Shown in pieces: positions 1 to 5,863 of a stretch of 8,737 nt of DNA. The stretch's first letter is position 1. Each line of letters begins with the position of its first letter. The notes beneath the pieces are model-generated. The model searched no databases, was not told where the DNA came from, and saw nothing but the letters and a program-made list of their open reading frames with translations. The DNA is from an uncultured Paenibacillaceae bacterium (GTDB lineage: Bacteria > Bacillota > Bacilli > Paenibacillales > CALAME01): positions 1 through 8,737 of the forward strand of contig CALKAN010000411.1 of NCBI GenBank assembly GCA_937983035.1, read 5' to 3'. The translations under genes were made by a program, and so were the position numbers.

Positions 1-193
1 CTATGCGACAGTTGTTGAAGCAGCTGAACGGATGGCGCGCGTGCGGGAAGAGACGTTTAAGCCGATCCCTGAACATGCGGCTTTGTATGACCAGCTTTAT
101 CAGGAATATCTCGCGCTTCATGATTATTTTGGCCGCGGCGGAAACGATGTGATGAAGCGATTAAAGAGACTGAAAGACAAGCAAGCCAAATAG
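1..193 (+). CDS. araB: L-ribulokinase, C-terminal end (partial)
   Basis: The reading frame open at the left edge (first full codon at base 2) encodes 63 residues and stops with TAG at 191-193. The tail contains IPEHAALYDQLYQEYLALHD followed by YFGRGGNDVMKRLK, which I recognise as the conserved C-terminus of FGGY-family ribulokinase AraB. That enzyme phosphorylates L-ribulose with ATP in the cytoplasm, the second step of L-arabinose catabolism (AraA-AraB-AraD). Only the end of the FGGY C-terminal domain is visible; family members are about 550-570 aa, so roughly nine tenths lies outside the window. The next gene is convergent, so araB is the last gene of its unit here. Identification rests on family memory of the C-terminal motif; no catalytic residues are visible in this part. 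Confidence 0.85.
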   Translation, partial: YATVVEAAERMARVREETFKPIPEHAALYDQLYQEYLALHDYFGRGGNDVMKRLKRLKDKQAK

Positions 194-256
194 AAGCTTG
201 AAGCATGGCCGCATATCGGCAGCTTGAAAAATTGCTGTTGAACGAAAGCATAAGAG

Positions 257-343
257 AAGCAGACGGGACTTGTGCTCTTTTCAACCCGAAAATGTCCTGA
301 ATACATGTCGGATCTTTAGGAGAGCAGCGAATTCCGTCTGCTT
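257..343. repeat. 87-nt extended imperfect hairpin; possible bidirectional terminator or dispersed palindromic repeat
   Basis: In the gap between convergent araB and the heparinase-like gene, AAGCAGACGG (257-266) is fully complementary to CCGTCTGCTT (334-343). Pairing continues inward with interruptions: TGCTCT (273-278) with AGAGCA (321-326), CCGA (286-289) with TCGG (308-311), and ATGT (292-295) with ACAT (303-306), leaving a 7-nt loop. The + strand arm ends in CTTTTATC and the - strand arm in CTTCTCTT, so it could end transcripts from both sides. It is much longer than an ordinary terminator stem, which leaves open a mobile palindromic repeat or a structured RNA. Upstream, 195-256 also holds an 8-bp direct repeat AGCTTGAA (195-202, 221-228) and a small GCCG/CGGC stem (208-220). 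I see no gene in 194-377. Confidence 0.6.
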
Positions 344-377
344 TTATCATTAGAACGTTTCCATTATTTCCGTTCGA

Positions 378-2288
378 TCACATTCGTTCGATGCGAATGT
401 TCCATTTTTCTTCTCGAACAGGGCGTTTTAATGTTAAAATCATCCGGTAAATTTTATTCCCCCAACATCTCATAAGATTGCGATCCGTAATTTCGATCGT
501 TTCCAATGTTGATGCAAACAGTTCAGGATCAAACTGAAACATAAGCGCATCGCTGCCATTGCCGGGTTCTAACACGATCTGACCGTCTGCGCTTTGCTTC
601 GGCTTTACGGCAGTCATGAAATGAAGCTTCACATCTTTTGTCTCCGCATGAAATTTGACTTGTTCAATCAGTTCGAACGAAGCATTCGCTCCTCGGTTTA
701 ATCGCAGCAATCGATGCCATGAGCTGATGCCGGCTTCTTCCGGATAGGCCCCGGCGATGTCCAGCTCCATTTCCGCCTTATCGTCATCAACGCGGTAAGC
801 GGCGTTCTTGCTGCGGTAATTGGCACCGGCTTGCTGTCCATAACCGTTGATTTCTGGCAAGTTGTGATAAGAAGATTGCATCGTCCAGATCGTATACCGT
901 TCGCTGCTGAACGTTTTGGCCGTATACGTTTCCACGCCTGCATCGATCAGCACTGGCCGGCCGTCGCAATATAAGATGAAATTGCCCACATCGTTGTGAT
1001 TATGGCTTTCGTTATTGTGTCCCCCTTTTGCGCTGATGAATAATCCTTGCTCGCTCGATTCATGCTCCCTCGCGCACATGACTTCCAAATTGCCCATCCA
1101 AGCATCCCGCAAAATCACATGCTGAGCGGGTTGATGTTTCATTTCTTCATAGGCGAACAGCCCGATTAAACGATGCAAAATGGAATACATGCCAGTTATA
1201 TGTTTCGCAGGATTCTCATGGAAAAATCTCAATCCCAGCGAAGTCATGGCCGGATCGCCAATCTGTTTTCCATACAGATAAACTCTCGGAGCAGAAACGC
1301 CAATGATTGCAGAGCCGTCCGCATAATTTACAAAATAATGATCTGCGATATGCACTTTGGCAATGTACTTGCCGCGCTCCTGGATGAGCGGGACATCATA
1401 CATGCTGCATTGCCCGTTCGTCGCCAATCGCAGCAGTTCCAAACAATCGAACAATGATCCGCCGGCGCGGTTCCAATAGCTCGGGCCTTCATCGCAGCCG
1501 CCGTCTTCTCCGTAACTTGAAATGAATCGATCTATGCTGCGCATCCCTTTGTAAACAGCTTCCAGTTTGCGCGTTTCGTCTTCCTCCATCAGCAAGAAGG
1601 CAGTGAGGCAATTGCTGTTGCACCAAGGGTTCCAGTTGTTGATCGCATGGCCTGCAGACGCATTAAAGCTCATCCACCAGAAGTTTCCTGTTAAAAAAGG
1701 CGTTAAAATGCGCAGTTCCATCTCTCGTTTGATGCGATCGGCAATGATCGGCGAAACGTGCTCCAGCGGTTCGCGCAGCAACGCATACACAAAGGCCATC
1801 AATGCCCCCGTTTCTGCGGCAAACAAGTCAATCAGCGGATCATCGATGTCCGGCAGCGGCTGTTTTTGCCCGTATTTGTCATATCCGCTGTTGGAATGGG
1901 CTGGTATGACCCATGTTGTTTCTTCGCAGATCGCCCAAATGCCGTTTACAATATCTTCCATGAAACGTTTGCGGCCTTCGATGCATTCTGCAATCGTTAA
2001 GGCGGCGAGCGCGGTTCTTCTGGCGAAATAAGGCTGTTCATAGCGGCTGCGGTTGCCGTTTATGCTGAATTCCATGTATAAGGAAGCAGGCAGTGCAGGC
2101 CAATCATAGCCGATATATTTTTCGGCTTCCTCGATGCAAATTTGCTTTGCTTCTTCGGGCAGCTGATCCCAAGCTTCTCGGTCTTGCCATGCAGGAAACA
2201 GAGGGGGTTGATTTTCAGACAATATTTCTTTCATCTTTTCATAAGAATAACGATCGGTTAACAAAGATGATTTCATTTTCGTATTCAT
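378..2288 (-). CDS. Heparinase II/III family polysaccharide/oligosaccharide lyase, cytoplasmic
   Basis: This 636-aa protein has the layout of heparinase II/III-type lyases: an alpha/alpha-toroid in the first ~380 residues, then a beta-sandwich domain. Characteristic motifs are NNWNPWC at 217-223, CDEGPSYWNRAGG at 265-277 and GGHNNESHNHND at 422-433. By family analogy Asn217/218, Tyr271 and His429/His431 are candidate catalytic residues for beta-elimination next to a uronic acid; exact assignment is inferred. There is no signal peptide, so it should act in the cytoplasm on imported oligosaccharides. The ATG at 2288 is set by AAAGGAG at 2295-2301 with a 6-nt spacer. It is transcribed convergently with araB and away from the quinone-stress genes. 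A cre-like site overlaps its -10. The substrate (heparin-like, hyaluronan, alginate or other) cannot be read from the sequence. Confidence 0.85.
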   Translation of the reverse strand: MNTKMKSSLLTDRYSYEKMKEILSENQPPLFPAWQDREAWDQLPEEAKQICIEEAEKYIGYDWPALPASLYMEFSINGNRSRYEQPYFARRTALAALTIAECIEGRKRFMEDIVNGIWAICEETTWVIPAHSNSGYDKYGQKQPLPDIDDPLIDLFAAETGALMAFVYALLREPLEHVSPIIADRIKREMELRILTPFLTGNFWWMSFNASAGHAINNWNPWCNSNCLTAFLLMEEDETRKLEAVYKGMRSIDRFISSYGEDGGCDEGPSYWNRAGGSLFDCLELLRLATNGQCSMYDVPLIQERGKYIAKVHIADHYFVNYADGSAIIGVSAPRVYLYGKQIGDPAMTSLGLRFFHENPAKHITGMYSILHRLIGLFAYEEMKHQPAQHVILRDAWMGNLEVMCAREHESSEQGLFISAKGGHNNESHNHNDVGNFILYCDGRPVLIDAGVETYTAKTFSSERYTIWTMQSSYHNLPEINGYGQQAGANYRSKNAAYRVDDDKAEMELDIAGAYPEEAGISSWHRLLRLNRGANASFELIEQVKFHAETKDVKLHFMTAVKPKQSADGQIVLEPGNGSDALMFQFDPELFASTLETIEITDRNLMRCWGNKIYRMILTLKRPVREEKWNIRIERM

Positions 2289-2354
2289 TGTGATCTCCTT
2301 TGGAACATTTTATTTCCATTCTTATACGATTCCCCGCGGTTAAATTCCTGCCAA

Positions 2355-2360
2355 ATTATA
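2355..2360 (-). promoter_or_regulatory. Candidate sigma-A -10 element of the heparinase-like gene
   Basis: Reading the minus strand, 2360 to 2355 is TATAAT, a perfect -10, about 67 nt before the ATG at 2288. No good -35 is found at 16-19 nt spacing (best TTCCAA), so the promoter may be weak or need an activator. The overlap with the cre-like motif supports its being functional. Confidence 0.45.
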
Positions 2361-2373
2361 AAAACGCTTTCAA
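2358..2373 (-). promoter_or_regulatory. cre-like CcpA operator upstream of heparinase-like gene
   Basis: The minus strand reads TTGAAAGCGTTTTTAT from 2373 to 2358. Against the Bacillus cre consensus WTGNAARCGNWWWCAW it fits at 15 of 16 positions, the exception being T instead of C near the end. It overlaps the first three bases of the candidate -10, so CcpA binding would block RNA polymerase and give glucose repression, as expected for a carbohydrate-use gene. CcpA binding is inferred; a LacI-family specific regulator could use a similar site. Confidence 0.6.
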
Positions 2374-2401
2374 TAAAATTTGGAATAGGCGCTGACAGCA
2401 C

Positions 2402-2438
2402 AAAAAAACCGGAACGCGAATGAATTTCGCGTTCCGGT
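2402..2438 (-). terminator. Rho-independent terminator of doxX-like gene
   Basis: On the minus strand a 12-13 bp perfect stem (arms 2437-2426 and 2420-2409, extended by the T/A pair 2438-2408) with a 5-nt loop is followed by seven T residues (2408-2402). It begins 27 nt past the stop of the DoxX-family gene and separates it from the heparinase-like gene downstream. Confidence 0.92.
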
Positions 2439-2464
2439 GCAAACCAAGGCATATTGCCGCCATT

Positions 2465-2854
2465 TTACCAGCCGATGGAATAAGCTCCAGGGCCGATCAT
2501 TGCAACGGCGACCGCAATCACTATAAGTACGAAAGGATATTCGATGCCGCCTTTGTCTACCCAAAATCCGTTGGCCAAATGAACTTTAATGATTGCACCA
2601 AGCATGACGAGGATGATCAGCACCGCGGCCAAAGGAGTAAACAGTCCGGCAGCAAACAGCAGTCCGCCGATGAGTTCAGCCAGGCCTGCTAATACAGCCA
2701 TGGCCGTTCCGGGCTTAATGCCGATCGATTCCATCCAGCCCCCGGTTCCTTTCGGGCCGTGTCCGCCGAACCAGCCGAACAGTTTCTGCGCGCCGTGTCC
2801 TGCCATGATCAGACCAACAACGAGTCGAATGAGCAGCAAACCAATGTCCATCAT
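2465..2854 (-). CDS. DoxX family membrane protein (MhqP/CatD-like)
   Basis: This 129-aa integral membrane protein has four hydrophobic segments (roughly residues 4-20, 50-70, 73-92 and 105-123) and the DoxX hallmark GHGAQKLFGWFGGHG at 19-33. DoxX proteins are small membrane oxidoreductase-like components. In Bacillus subtilis the DoxX proteins MhqP and CatD are induced by quinones and catechol with ring-cleaving dioxygenases, matching the neighbours here. I chose ATG at 2854 because AGGAGG at 2863-2868 lies 8 nt upstream; the longer start (TTG at 2860, 131 aa) would leave only 2 nt. It has its own consensus promoter and terminator and is divergent from the HxlR-type regulator. Biochemical role is not known in detail for this family. 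Confidence 0.88.
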   Translation of the reverse strand: MMDIGLLLIRLVVGLIMAGHGAQKLFGWFGGHGPKGTGGWMESIGIKPGTAMAVLAGLAELIGGLLFAAGLFTPLAAVLIILVMLGAIIKVHLANGFWVDKGGIEYPFVLIVIAVAVAMIGPGAYSIGW

Positions 2855-2862
2855 ATTCAACG

Positions 2863-2868
2863 CCTCCT
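2863..2868 (-). promoter_or_regulatory. Ribosome binding site that fixes the doxX start
   Basis: AGGAGG on the minus strand, part of TTTAGGAGGCG. Spacing is 8 nt to ATG at 2854 but only 2 nt to the upstream TTG at 2860, so the shorter product is favoured. Confidence 0.8.
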
Positions 2869-2877
2869 AAATGACTT

Positions 2878-2907
2878 AAATTTATTTACTTACTTTTAAT
2901 AATTAAC
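2878..2907. promoter_or_regulatory. Operator-like direct repeat, copy 1 (doxX 5' leader)
   Basis: This 30-bp segment is identical at 25 of 30 positions to 2960-2989, in the same orientation and 82 bp away. Both share the 11-bp start AAATTTATTTA, then a variable base, then TTACT and a TTAAT core. Each copy is also partly symmetric internally. Copy 1 lies downstream of the doxX -10 in its transcribed leader, where a bound repressor would block transcription. The likely ligand is the adjacent HxlR-type regulator (inference). Confidence 0.6.
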
Positions 2908-2918
2908 TTTCTATTCGT

Positions 2919-2948
2919 ATTATATTGTGCTATACTTGTAATTGTCAA
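2919..2948 (-). promoter_or_regulatory. Sigma-A promoter of doxX-like gene
   Basis: Minus strand: perfect -35 TTGACA at 2948-2943, 18-nt spacer, perfect -10 TATAAT at 2924-2919. The predicted start is near 2912, leaving a leader of about 58 nt before ATG 2854. Such a strong core promoter implies control by a repressor; the operator-like repeat at 2878-2907 lies just after the predicted start. Confidence 0.82.
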
Positions 2949-2959
2949 GCAAATATTAA

Positions 2960-2989
2960 AAATTTATTTAGTTACTATTAATTACTAGC
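2960..2989. promoter_or_regulatory. Operator-like direct repeat, copy 2 (regulator promoter)
   Basis: Second copy of the 30-bp repeat described at 2878-2907. Within it, 2969-2987 reads TAGTTACTATTAATTACTA, a 19-bp near-palindrome with outer arms TAGTnA and TnACTA, as expected for a dimeric winged-helix repressor. It covers the -35/-10 spacer of the regulator's promoter, so binding would give autorepression. Confidence 0.65.
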
Positions 2990-2995
2990 TATAAT
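2967..2995 (+). promoter_or_regulatory. Candidate promoter of the HxlR-type regulator operon
   Basis: The -10 TATAAT at 2990-2995 is perfect; 17 nt upstream the -35 is poor (TTTAGT, 2967-2972). The predicted start is near 3002, giving a leader of about 95 nt. The operator-like copy 2 covers the spacer region. A weaker -35 here than in front of doxX fits a low-level regulator promoter. Confidence 0.55.
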
Positions 2996-3021
2996 ATTGT
3001 TTCGTGAATATGGAAACAATA
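2995..3021 (+). repeat. Inverted repeat in the regulator 5' leader
   Basis: TATTGTTTC (2995-3003) and GAAACAATA (3013-3021) are perfect 9-bp inverted arms around a 9-nt centre. The first arm starts at the last base of the -10, so it spans the predicted transcription start. It may be a second operator or a 5'-end stabilising hairpin. It has no following T run, so it is not a terminator. Confidence 0.5.
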
Positions 3022-3043
3022 ATTCCTGCCAGCGGAGGTTTTA

Positions 3044-3103
3044 TTGACGGCAGGACTTGCTGGGCACATGGAAGTGATGGATCGAGGTGAAGCTAATGGA
3101 TGA
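3044..3103 (+). CDS. Possible 19-codon upstream ORF overlapping the regulator start
   Basis: A short frame starts at TTG 3044, 5 nt after a good Shine-Dalgarno GGAGG (3034-3038), and ends at TGA 3101-3103. It overlaps the regulator's first codons (ATG 3096) by 8 nt in another frame. If translated, terminating ribosomes could re-initiate on the regulator. The peptide (start LTAGLAGHMEVMDRG) resembles nothing I know. A TTG start and tiny size make chance a serious alternative. Confidence 0.35.
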   Translation: MTAGLAGHMEVMDRGEANG

Positions 3104-3404
3104 GAAAATGTGTCCCAAATTTGAGGCAGCGATTGAATTATTCGGCAAACGCTGGACAGGACTCATTGTTCGCTCACTGCTCAGCGGACCAAAACGATTT
3201 AAAGAAATATCGCAAATCATCGAGCAGATGAGCGACCGCATGTTGTCAGAGCGGCTGAAGGAGTTGGAAGCAGCAGGCATCGTCCTAAGGCGCGTCTATA
3301 ATGAAGTTCCGGTCAGGATAGAATATGAATTAACCGAAAAGGGCCGGGAGTTGAGACCGATGATCGAAGCGTGCGAACGATGGGCGAACAAATGGATGGA
3401 ATAG
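3096..3404 (+). CDS. HxlR/DUF24-family transcriptional regulator, YodB/QsrR-like redox sensor
   Basis: This 102-aa single-domain winged-helix protein fits the HxlR family (about 100-120 aa). It opens with MCPK at 5-8 and GKRWTGLI at 17-24, and has the recognition-helix region KRFKEISQIIEQMSDRMLSERLKELE at 34-59 and a wing ending in YELTEKG. The start resembles B. subtilis YodB and CatR, repressors of quinone and azo-compound detoxification genes inactivated by modification of the N-terminal Cys. Cys6 is present here; YodB's C-terminal cysteines are absent, and the only other Cys is at 93. I chose ATG 3096, 5 nt after GAGGTGA (3084-3090), over GTG 3087, which overlaps that site. It sits between a divergent DoxX gene and a dioxygenase operon, its likely targets and its own operon. 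Confidence 0.88.
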   Translation: MDEKMCPKFEAAIELFGKRWTGLIVRSLLSGPKRFKEISQIIEQMSDRMLSERLKELEAAGIVLRRVYNEVPVRIEYELTEKGRELRPMIEACERWANKWME

Positions 3405-3470
3405 TCGATGAATCATGATTTTGTTCAAATCTGACAGGATTGCTTTTAAAGCAGAAAAGGAGAGAGTGCG

Positions 3471-4421
3471 ATGAGAAAACAAACAGCAGGAATTCACCAT
3501 ATTACCGCATTTGCAAAGAACGCGCAGGAAAACATCGATTTTTATGCCGGCGTGCTCGGTTTGCGGCTTGTGAAGAAGACCGTAAACTTTGACGCTCCCG
3601 AAGTGTATCATTTTTATTTTGGCAATGAAGTCGGCAGTCCGGGAACGATTATGACATTTTTCCCTTGGGAAACCGGCCGCAAAGGAAAGATCGGCGGCGG
3701 TCAAGTCGGGATCACGACATTTGTCATTCCGGAGGGCACGCATCGTTTTTGGAAATCCAGACTGGAAAATTTCGGGTTGAAAGTGACGGAAGCGGAACGA
3801 TTCGGAGAGCGGTATTTGCAATTTTCAGATCATGACGGTTTGCATTTGGAACTGGTCGAGCGGGCGGAAGGGCCTGGCAGCAAATGGTCGGTTGAAGGGA
3901 TTCCGGCAGATCATGCGATCAAAGGATTTGGCGGAGCGGTGCTGTACAGCATTTCGCCGGAAGAAACGGCGGCAGCGCTGGAGCATGTGATGGGCTTGGA
4001 AAAAATATCGTCTGACATGGCGTGGACAAGGTTTAAAGGAAGCGGCGAACTTGGCAATATCATCGACGTGAACATTGCGCCGATGGAGCGCGGGCATGGC
4101 GGTTATGGAACGATCCATCATATCGCTTGGCGCGCGAAAGATTTTGAAGATCATGAAGAGTGGAGACAACATGTGGCGCAGCACGGTTTCCACCCGACGC
4201 CGATCGTGGACCGGCAATATTTCAATGCCATTTATTTTCGCGAAGAGGGCGGCATTTTATTTGAAATTGCTACCGATCCGCCGGGATTTACCTGGGATGA
4301 ATCATTTGAAGAATTGGGCACGCAGTTAAAATTGCCGGATCAGTACGAGCCGCATCGAGCGCAAATTGAGAAATTGCTGCCGCCGATCGAACTGAACACA
4401 AAGGGAGGAGCAAACGAATGA
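3471..4421 (+). CDS. VOC-family ring-cleaving dioxygenase (MhqO/MhqE/MhqA-like)
   Basis: This 316-aa protein has two vicinal-oxygen-chelate halves, starting at GIHHITAFA (residue 7) and at GTIHHIAWRAKDF (around 213). Candidate metal ligands are His10, His217 and Glu265 (in GGILFEIAT), the 2-His-1-Glu pattern of extradiol dioxygenases; DHDGLHLELVE near 120-130 closes the first half. Length and motifs match the Bacillus MhqO/MhqE/MhqA group, thought to open quinol or catechol rings formed from toxic quinones. I cannot say which paralogue name applies. It starts 8 nt after GGAG (3459-3462) and lies 66 nt after the regulator. That gap holds palindromes AATCATGATT (3411-3420) and TGCTTTTAAAGCA (3441-3453) but no clear promoter, so co-transcription with the regulator is likely. 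The stop overlaps the next gene by 4 nt. Confidence 0.88.
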   Translation: MRKQTAGIHHITAFAKNAQENIDFYAGVLGLRLVKKTVNFDAPEVYHFYFGNEVGSPGTIMTFFPWETGRKGKIGGGQVGITTFVIPEGTHRFWKSRLENFGLKVTEAERFGERYLQFSDHDGLHLELVERAEGPGSKWSVEGIPADHAIKGFGGAVLYSISPEETAAALEHVMGLEKISSDMAWTRFKGSGELGNIIDVNIAPMERGHGGYGTIHHIAWRAKDFEDHEEWRQHVAQHGFHPTPIVDRQYFNAIYFREEGGILFEIATDPPGFTWDESFEELGTQLKLPDQYEPHRAQIEKLLPPIELNTKGGANE

Positions 4422-5032
4422 GACATATTTTTCAAAAAGGAAAAGACGAACAAGCGCCAACATTAGTTTTATTGCACGGCACGGGCGGCACTGAGCGTGA
4501 TTTGATTCCTCTGGCAGAAATGATCTCGCCGCAGTCATCCGTATTGAGCATTCGGGGGAATGTGCTCGAAAACGGCATGCCGCGATTTTTCAGAAGGCTC
4601 AGCGAAGGCGTGTTTGATGAGGAAGATCTTGTGTTCCGCACGAAGGAGTTAAATGATTTTCTGGATGAGGCAGCGACTGAATACGGATTGGACCGGAGCA
4701 ATTTTGTCGCAGTCGGTTATTCGAACGGCGCCAATATTGCCGGCAGCCTTCTGTTTCATTTTCAGGGTGCTTTAAGGGGCGCGATTTTGCATCATCCGAT
4801 GGTGCCGCGCAGAGGGATCGATTTGCCCGATTTGGCCGGGGTGCCGGTTTTTATCGGCGCCGGCGACAACGATCCGATTTGTCCTCCGCAAGAAACGGAA
4901 GAATTAGAACAGCTGCTGAAAGAAGCCGGTGCTGACGTAACGGTGCATTGGGAGTCGCGCGGGCATCAGCTGACGCAAACGGAAGTGCAGGCAGCAGCGG
5001 CTTGGTTTCAGAATAAAGCCGCTGCGAGGTGA
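4418..5032 (+). CDS. mhqD: Alpha/beta hydrolase, MhqD-type carboxylesterase of the quinone response
   Basis: This 204-aa serine hydrolase belongs to the phospholipase/carboxylesterase group. It has the oxyanion loop LLHGTGG at 18-24, nucleophile elbow GYSNG with Ser102, an acid in GDNDP (Asp152) and His183 in SRGHQLT. The block RGNVLENGMPRFFRRL (46-61) with EGVFDEEDL and HHPMVPRRGI is what I recall from B. subtilis MhqD (YodD, about 200 aa), encoded next to dioxygenase MhqE and induced by methylhydroquinone. It probably hydrolyses a ring-cleavage product or quinone adduct in the cytoplasm; the true substrate is not established. ATG 4418 overlaps the dioxygenase TGA (ATGA), with GGGAGGAG at 4403-4410 inside the upstream gene, which indicates tight translational coupling. 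Confidence 0.9.
   Translation: MRHIFQKGKDEQAPTLVLLHGTGGTERDLIPLAEMISPQSSVLSIRGNVLENGMPRFFRRLSEGVFDEEDLVFRTKELNDFLDEAATEYGLDRSNFVAVGYSNGANIAGSLLFHFQGALRGAILHHPMVPRRGIDLPDLAGVPVFIGAGDNDPICPPQETEELEQLLKEAGADVTVHWESRGHQLTQTEVQAAAAWFQNKAAAR
5026..5032 (+). promoter_or_regulatory. Ribosome binding site embedded in the mhqD stop
   Basis: GAGGTGA ends in the TGA stop of mhqD. It lies 6 nt before TTG 5039 and 12 nt before ATG 5045, favouring the TTG start and coupling translation of the two genes. Confidence 0.65.
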
Positions 5033-5038
5033 CCTGCC

Positions 5039-5650
5039 TTGAAGATGATCTTTCCGGAAACGCAAACCGAACGGGAAAATTACAAATTGCTCATCGGAAG
5101 CATCATTCCCCGGCCGATTGCTCTTATCACCACGCTGTCCCGCGAAGGGGTGTTAAACGCCGCGCCGTTCAGTTATTTTAACATCGTCACGGCTGATCCG
5201 CCGATGATTTCGGTCTCCATCCAAAGAAAAAACGGCGCTTATAAAGATACGGCCAGAAATATGATCCAATCCGGCGAATTCGTCGTCCATATTGCGGATG
5301 AAGATTATTTGGAAGCGATGAATAAGACGGCGGCCAGCCTTCCGCCGGATGCGAGCGAAGCGGATTTTGCGAATCTGAAGCAGGTTAAGAGCGAAAAGAT
5401 TCGAGTTCCAGGCATTGCAGAAGCGAAGATTCGCATGGAATGCGTGTTGGAACACGCGGTCACGCTGGGAGGCGCTGCATCTTCCCCGGCTTGCGACTTA
5501 ATGATCGGCAAAGTCGTTTGCTTTCATATCGCTGATGAACTGTATGAAGATGGTCGGATCGATGCCGGCAAGCTCCGCCCGATCAGCCGGCTTGCGGGCA
5601 GTGATTATGCCGCATTGGGTGAAATATTTGCAATGCAGCGGCCGGATTGA
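5039..5650 (+). CDS. Flavin reductase family protein (FMN-binding split barrel)
   Basis: This 203-aa protein (201 aa from ATG 5045) belongs to the flavin reductase-like/DIM6-NTAB family. Residues 20-61 carry the conserved pattern IPRPIALITT, then LNAAPFSYFN and DPPMISVSI, which forms the FMN-binding split barrel; GEFVVHIAD (77-85) follows. Members reduce or bind FMN with NAD(P)H. It is the last gene of the regulator-dioxygenase-hydrolase unit, 6 nt after mhqD, and is followed by a strong terminator. By context it may reduce quinones or supply reduced flavin, a place taken in B. subtilis by the nitroreductase MhqN or azoreductases. Substrate and partner are inferred only. Confidence 0.85.
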   Translation: MKMIFPETQTERENYKLLIGSIIPRPIALITTLSREGVLNAAPFSYFNIVTADPPMISVSIQRKNGAYKDTARNMIQSGEFVVHIADEDYLEAMNKTAASLPPDASEADFANLKQVKSEKIRVPGIAEAKIRMECVLEHAVTLGGAASSPACDLMIGKVVCFHIADELYEDGRIDAGKLRPISRLAGSDYAALGEIFAMQRPD

Positions 5651-5663
5651 ATGCGGCGACAAC

Positions 5664-5697
5664 AGCTTCGAAGAGAAATGCTCTTCGGAGCTTTTTT
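5664..5697 (+). terminator. Rho-independent terminator of the quinone-stress operon
   Basis: A 12-bp stem (5664-5675 with 5681-5692, one G-T pair) with loop AAATG is followed by a run of T to 5697. It lies 14 nt after the flavin reductase stop and closes the operon. Confidence 0.92.
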
Positions 5698-5847
5698 ATG
5701 GATGAACCATGCGAATTGAGAGAAGCGATCATCGCATTGGCAGCAGTGTTCGAGCCGCGGCATAATCGAGCGAAAAAGTTATGATCCGAGCGGTAGCGCT
5801 TGACTATAAAATATTATCCACTGACTCTATTTTCTAAATTTTTACAT

Positions 5848-5856
5848 TATGATAAT
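5848..5856 (+). promoter_or_regulatory. Weak candidate -10 for the secreted lyase
   Basis: TATGATAAT contains overlapping -10-like hexamers TATGAT and GATAAT, a few bases before the cre-like site, but no recognisable -35 lies 16-18 nt upstream. TTGACT at 5800-5805 is too far away (42 nt). Confidence 0.3.
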
Positions 5857-5863
5857 TTGGAAA

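Noticed and set aside
57..350. 97-codon minus-strand frame across the araB end and the hairpin region
   Set aside because: It overlaps araB in antisense, spans the long inverted repeat and lacks family features; openness is best explained by chance.
1567..2031. 154-codon open frame on the + strand
   Set aside because: It is antisense inside the well-supported heparinase-like gene, has no ribosome binding site and gives no recognisable protein.
3405..3470. Independent promoter or MhqR-type operator before the dioxygenase gene
   Set aside because: Two short palindromes are present, but no matching -35/-10 pair and nothing like the MhqR inverted repeat as I recall it; read-through from the regulator is simpler.
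3330..3821. 163-codon minus-strand frame
   Set aside because: It lies antisense to the end of the regulator and the start of the dioxygenase, both clear family members, and its translation has no recognisable domain.
5800..5834. TTGACT as a -35 of the secreted lyase promoter
   Set aside because: No acceptable -10 occurs 16-18 nt downstream (GACTCT at 17); the first A/T-rich hexamer TATTTT is 22-23 nt away.
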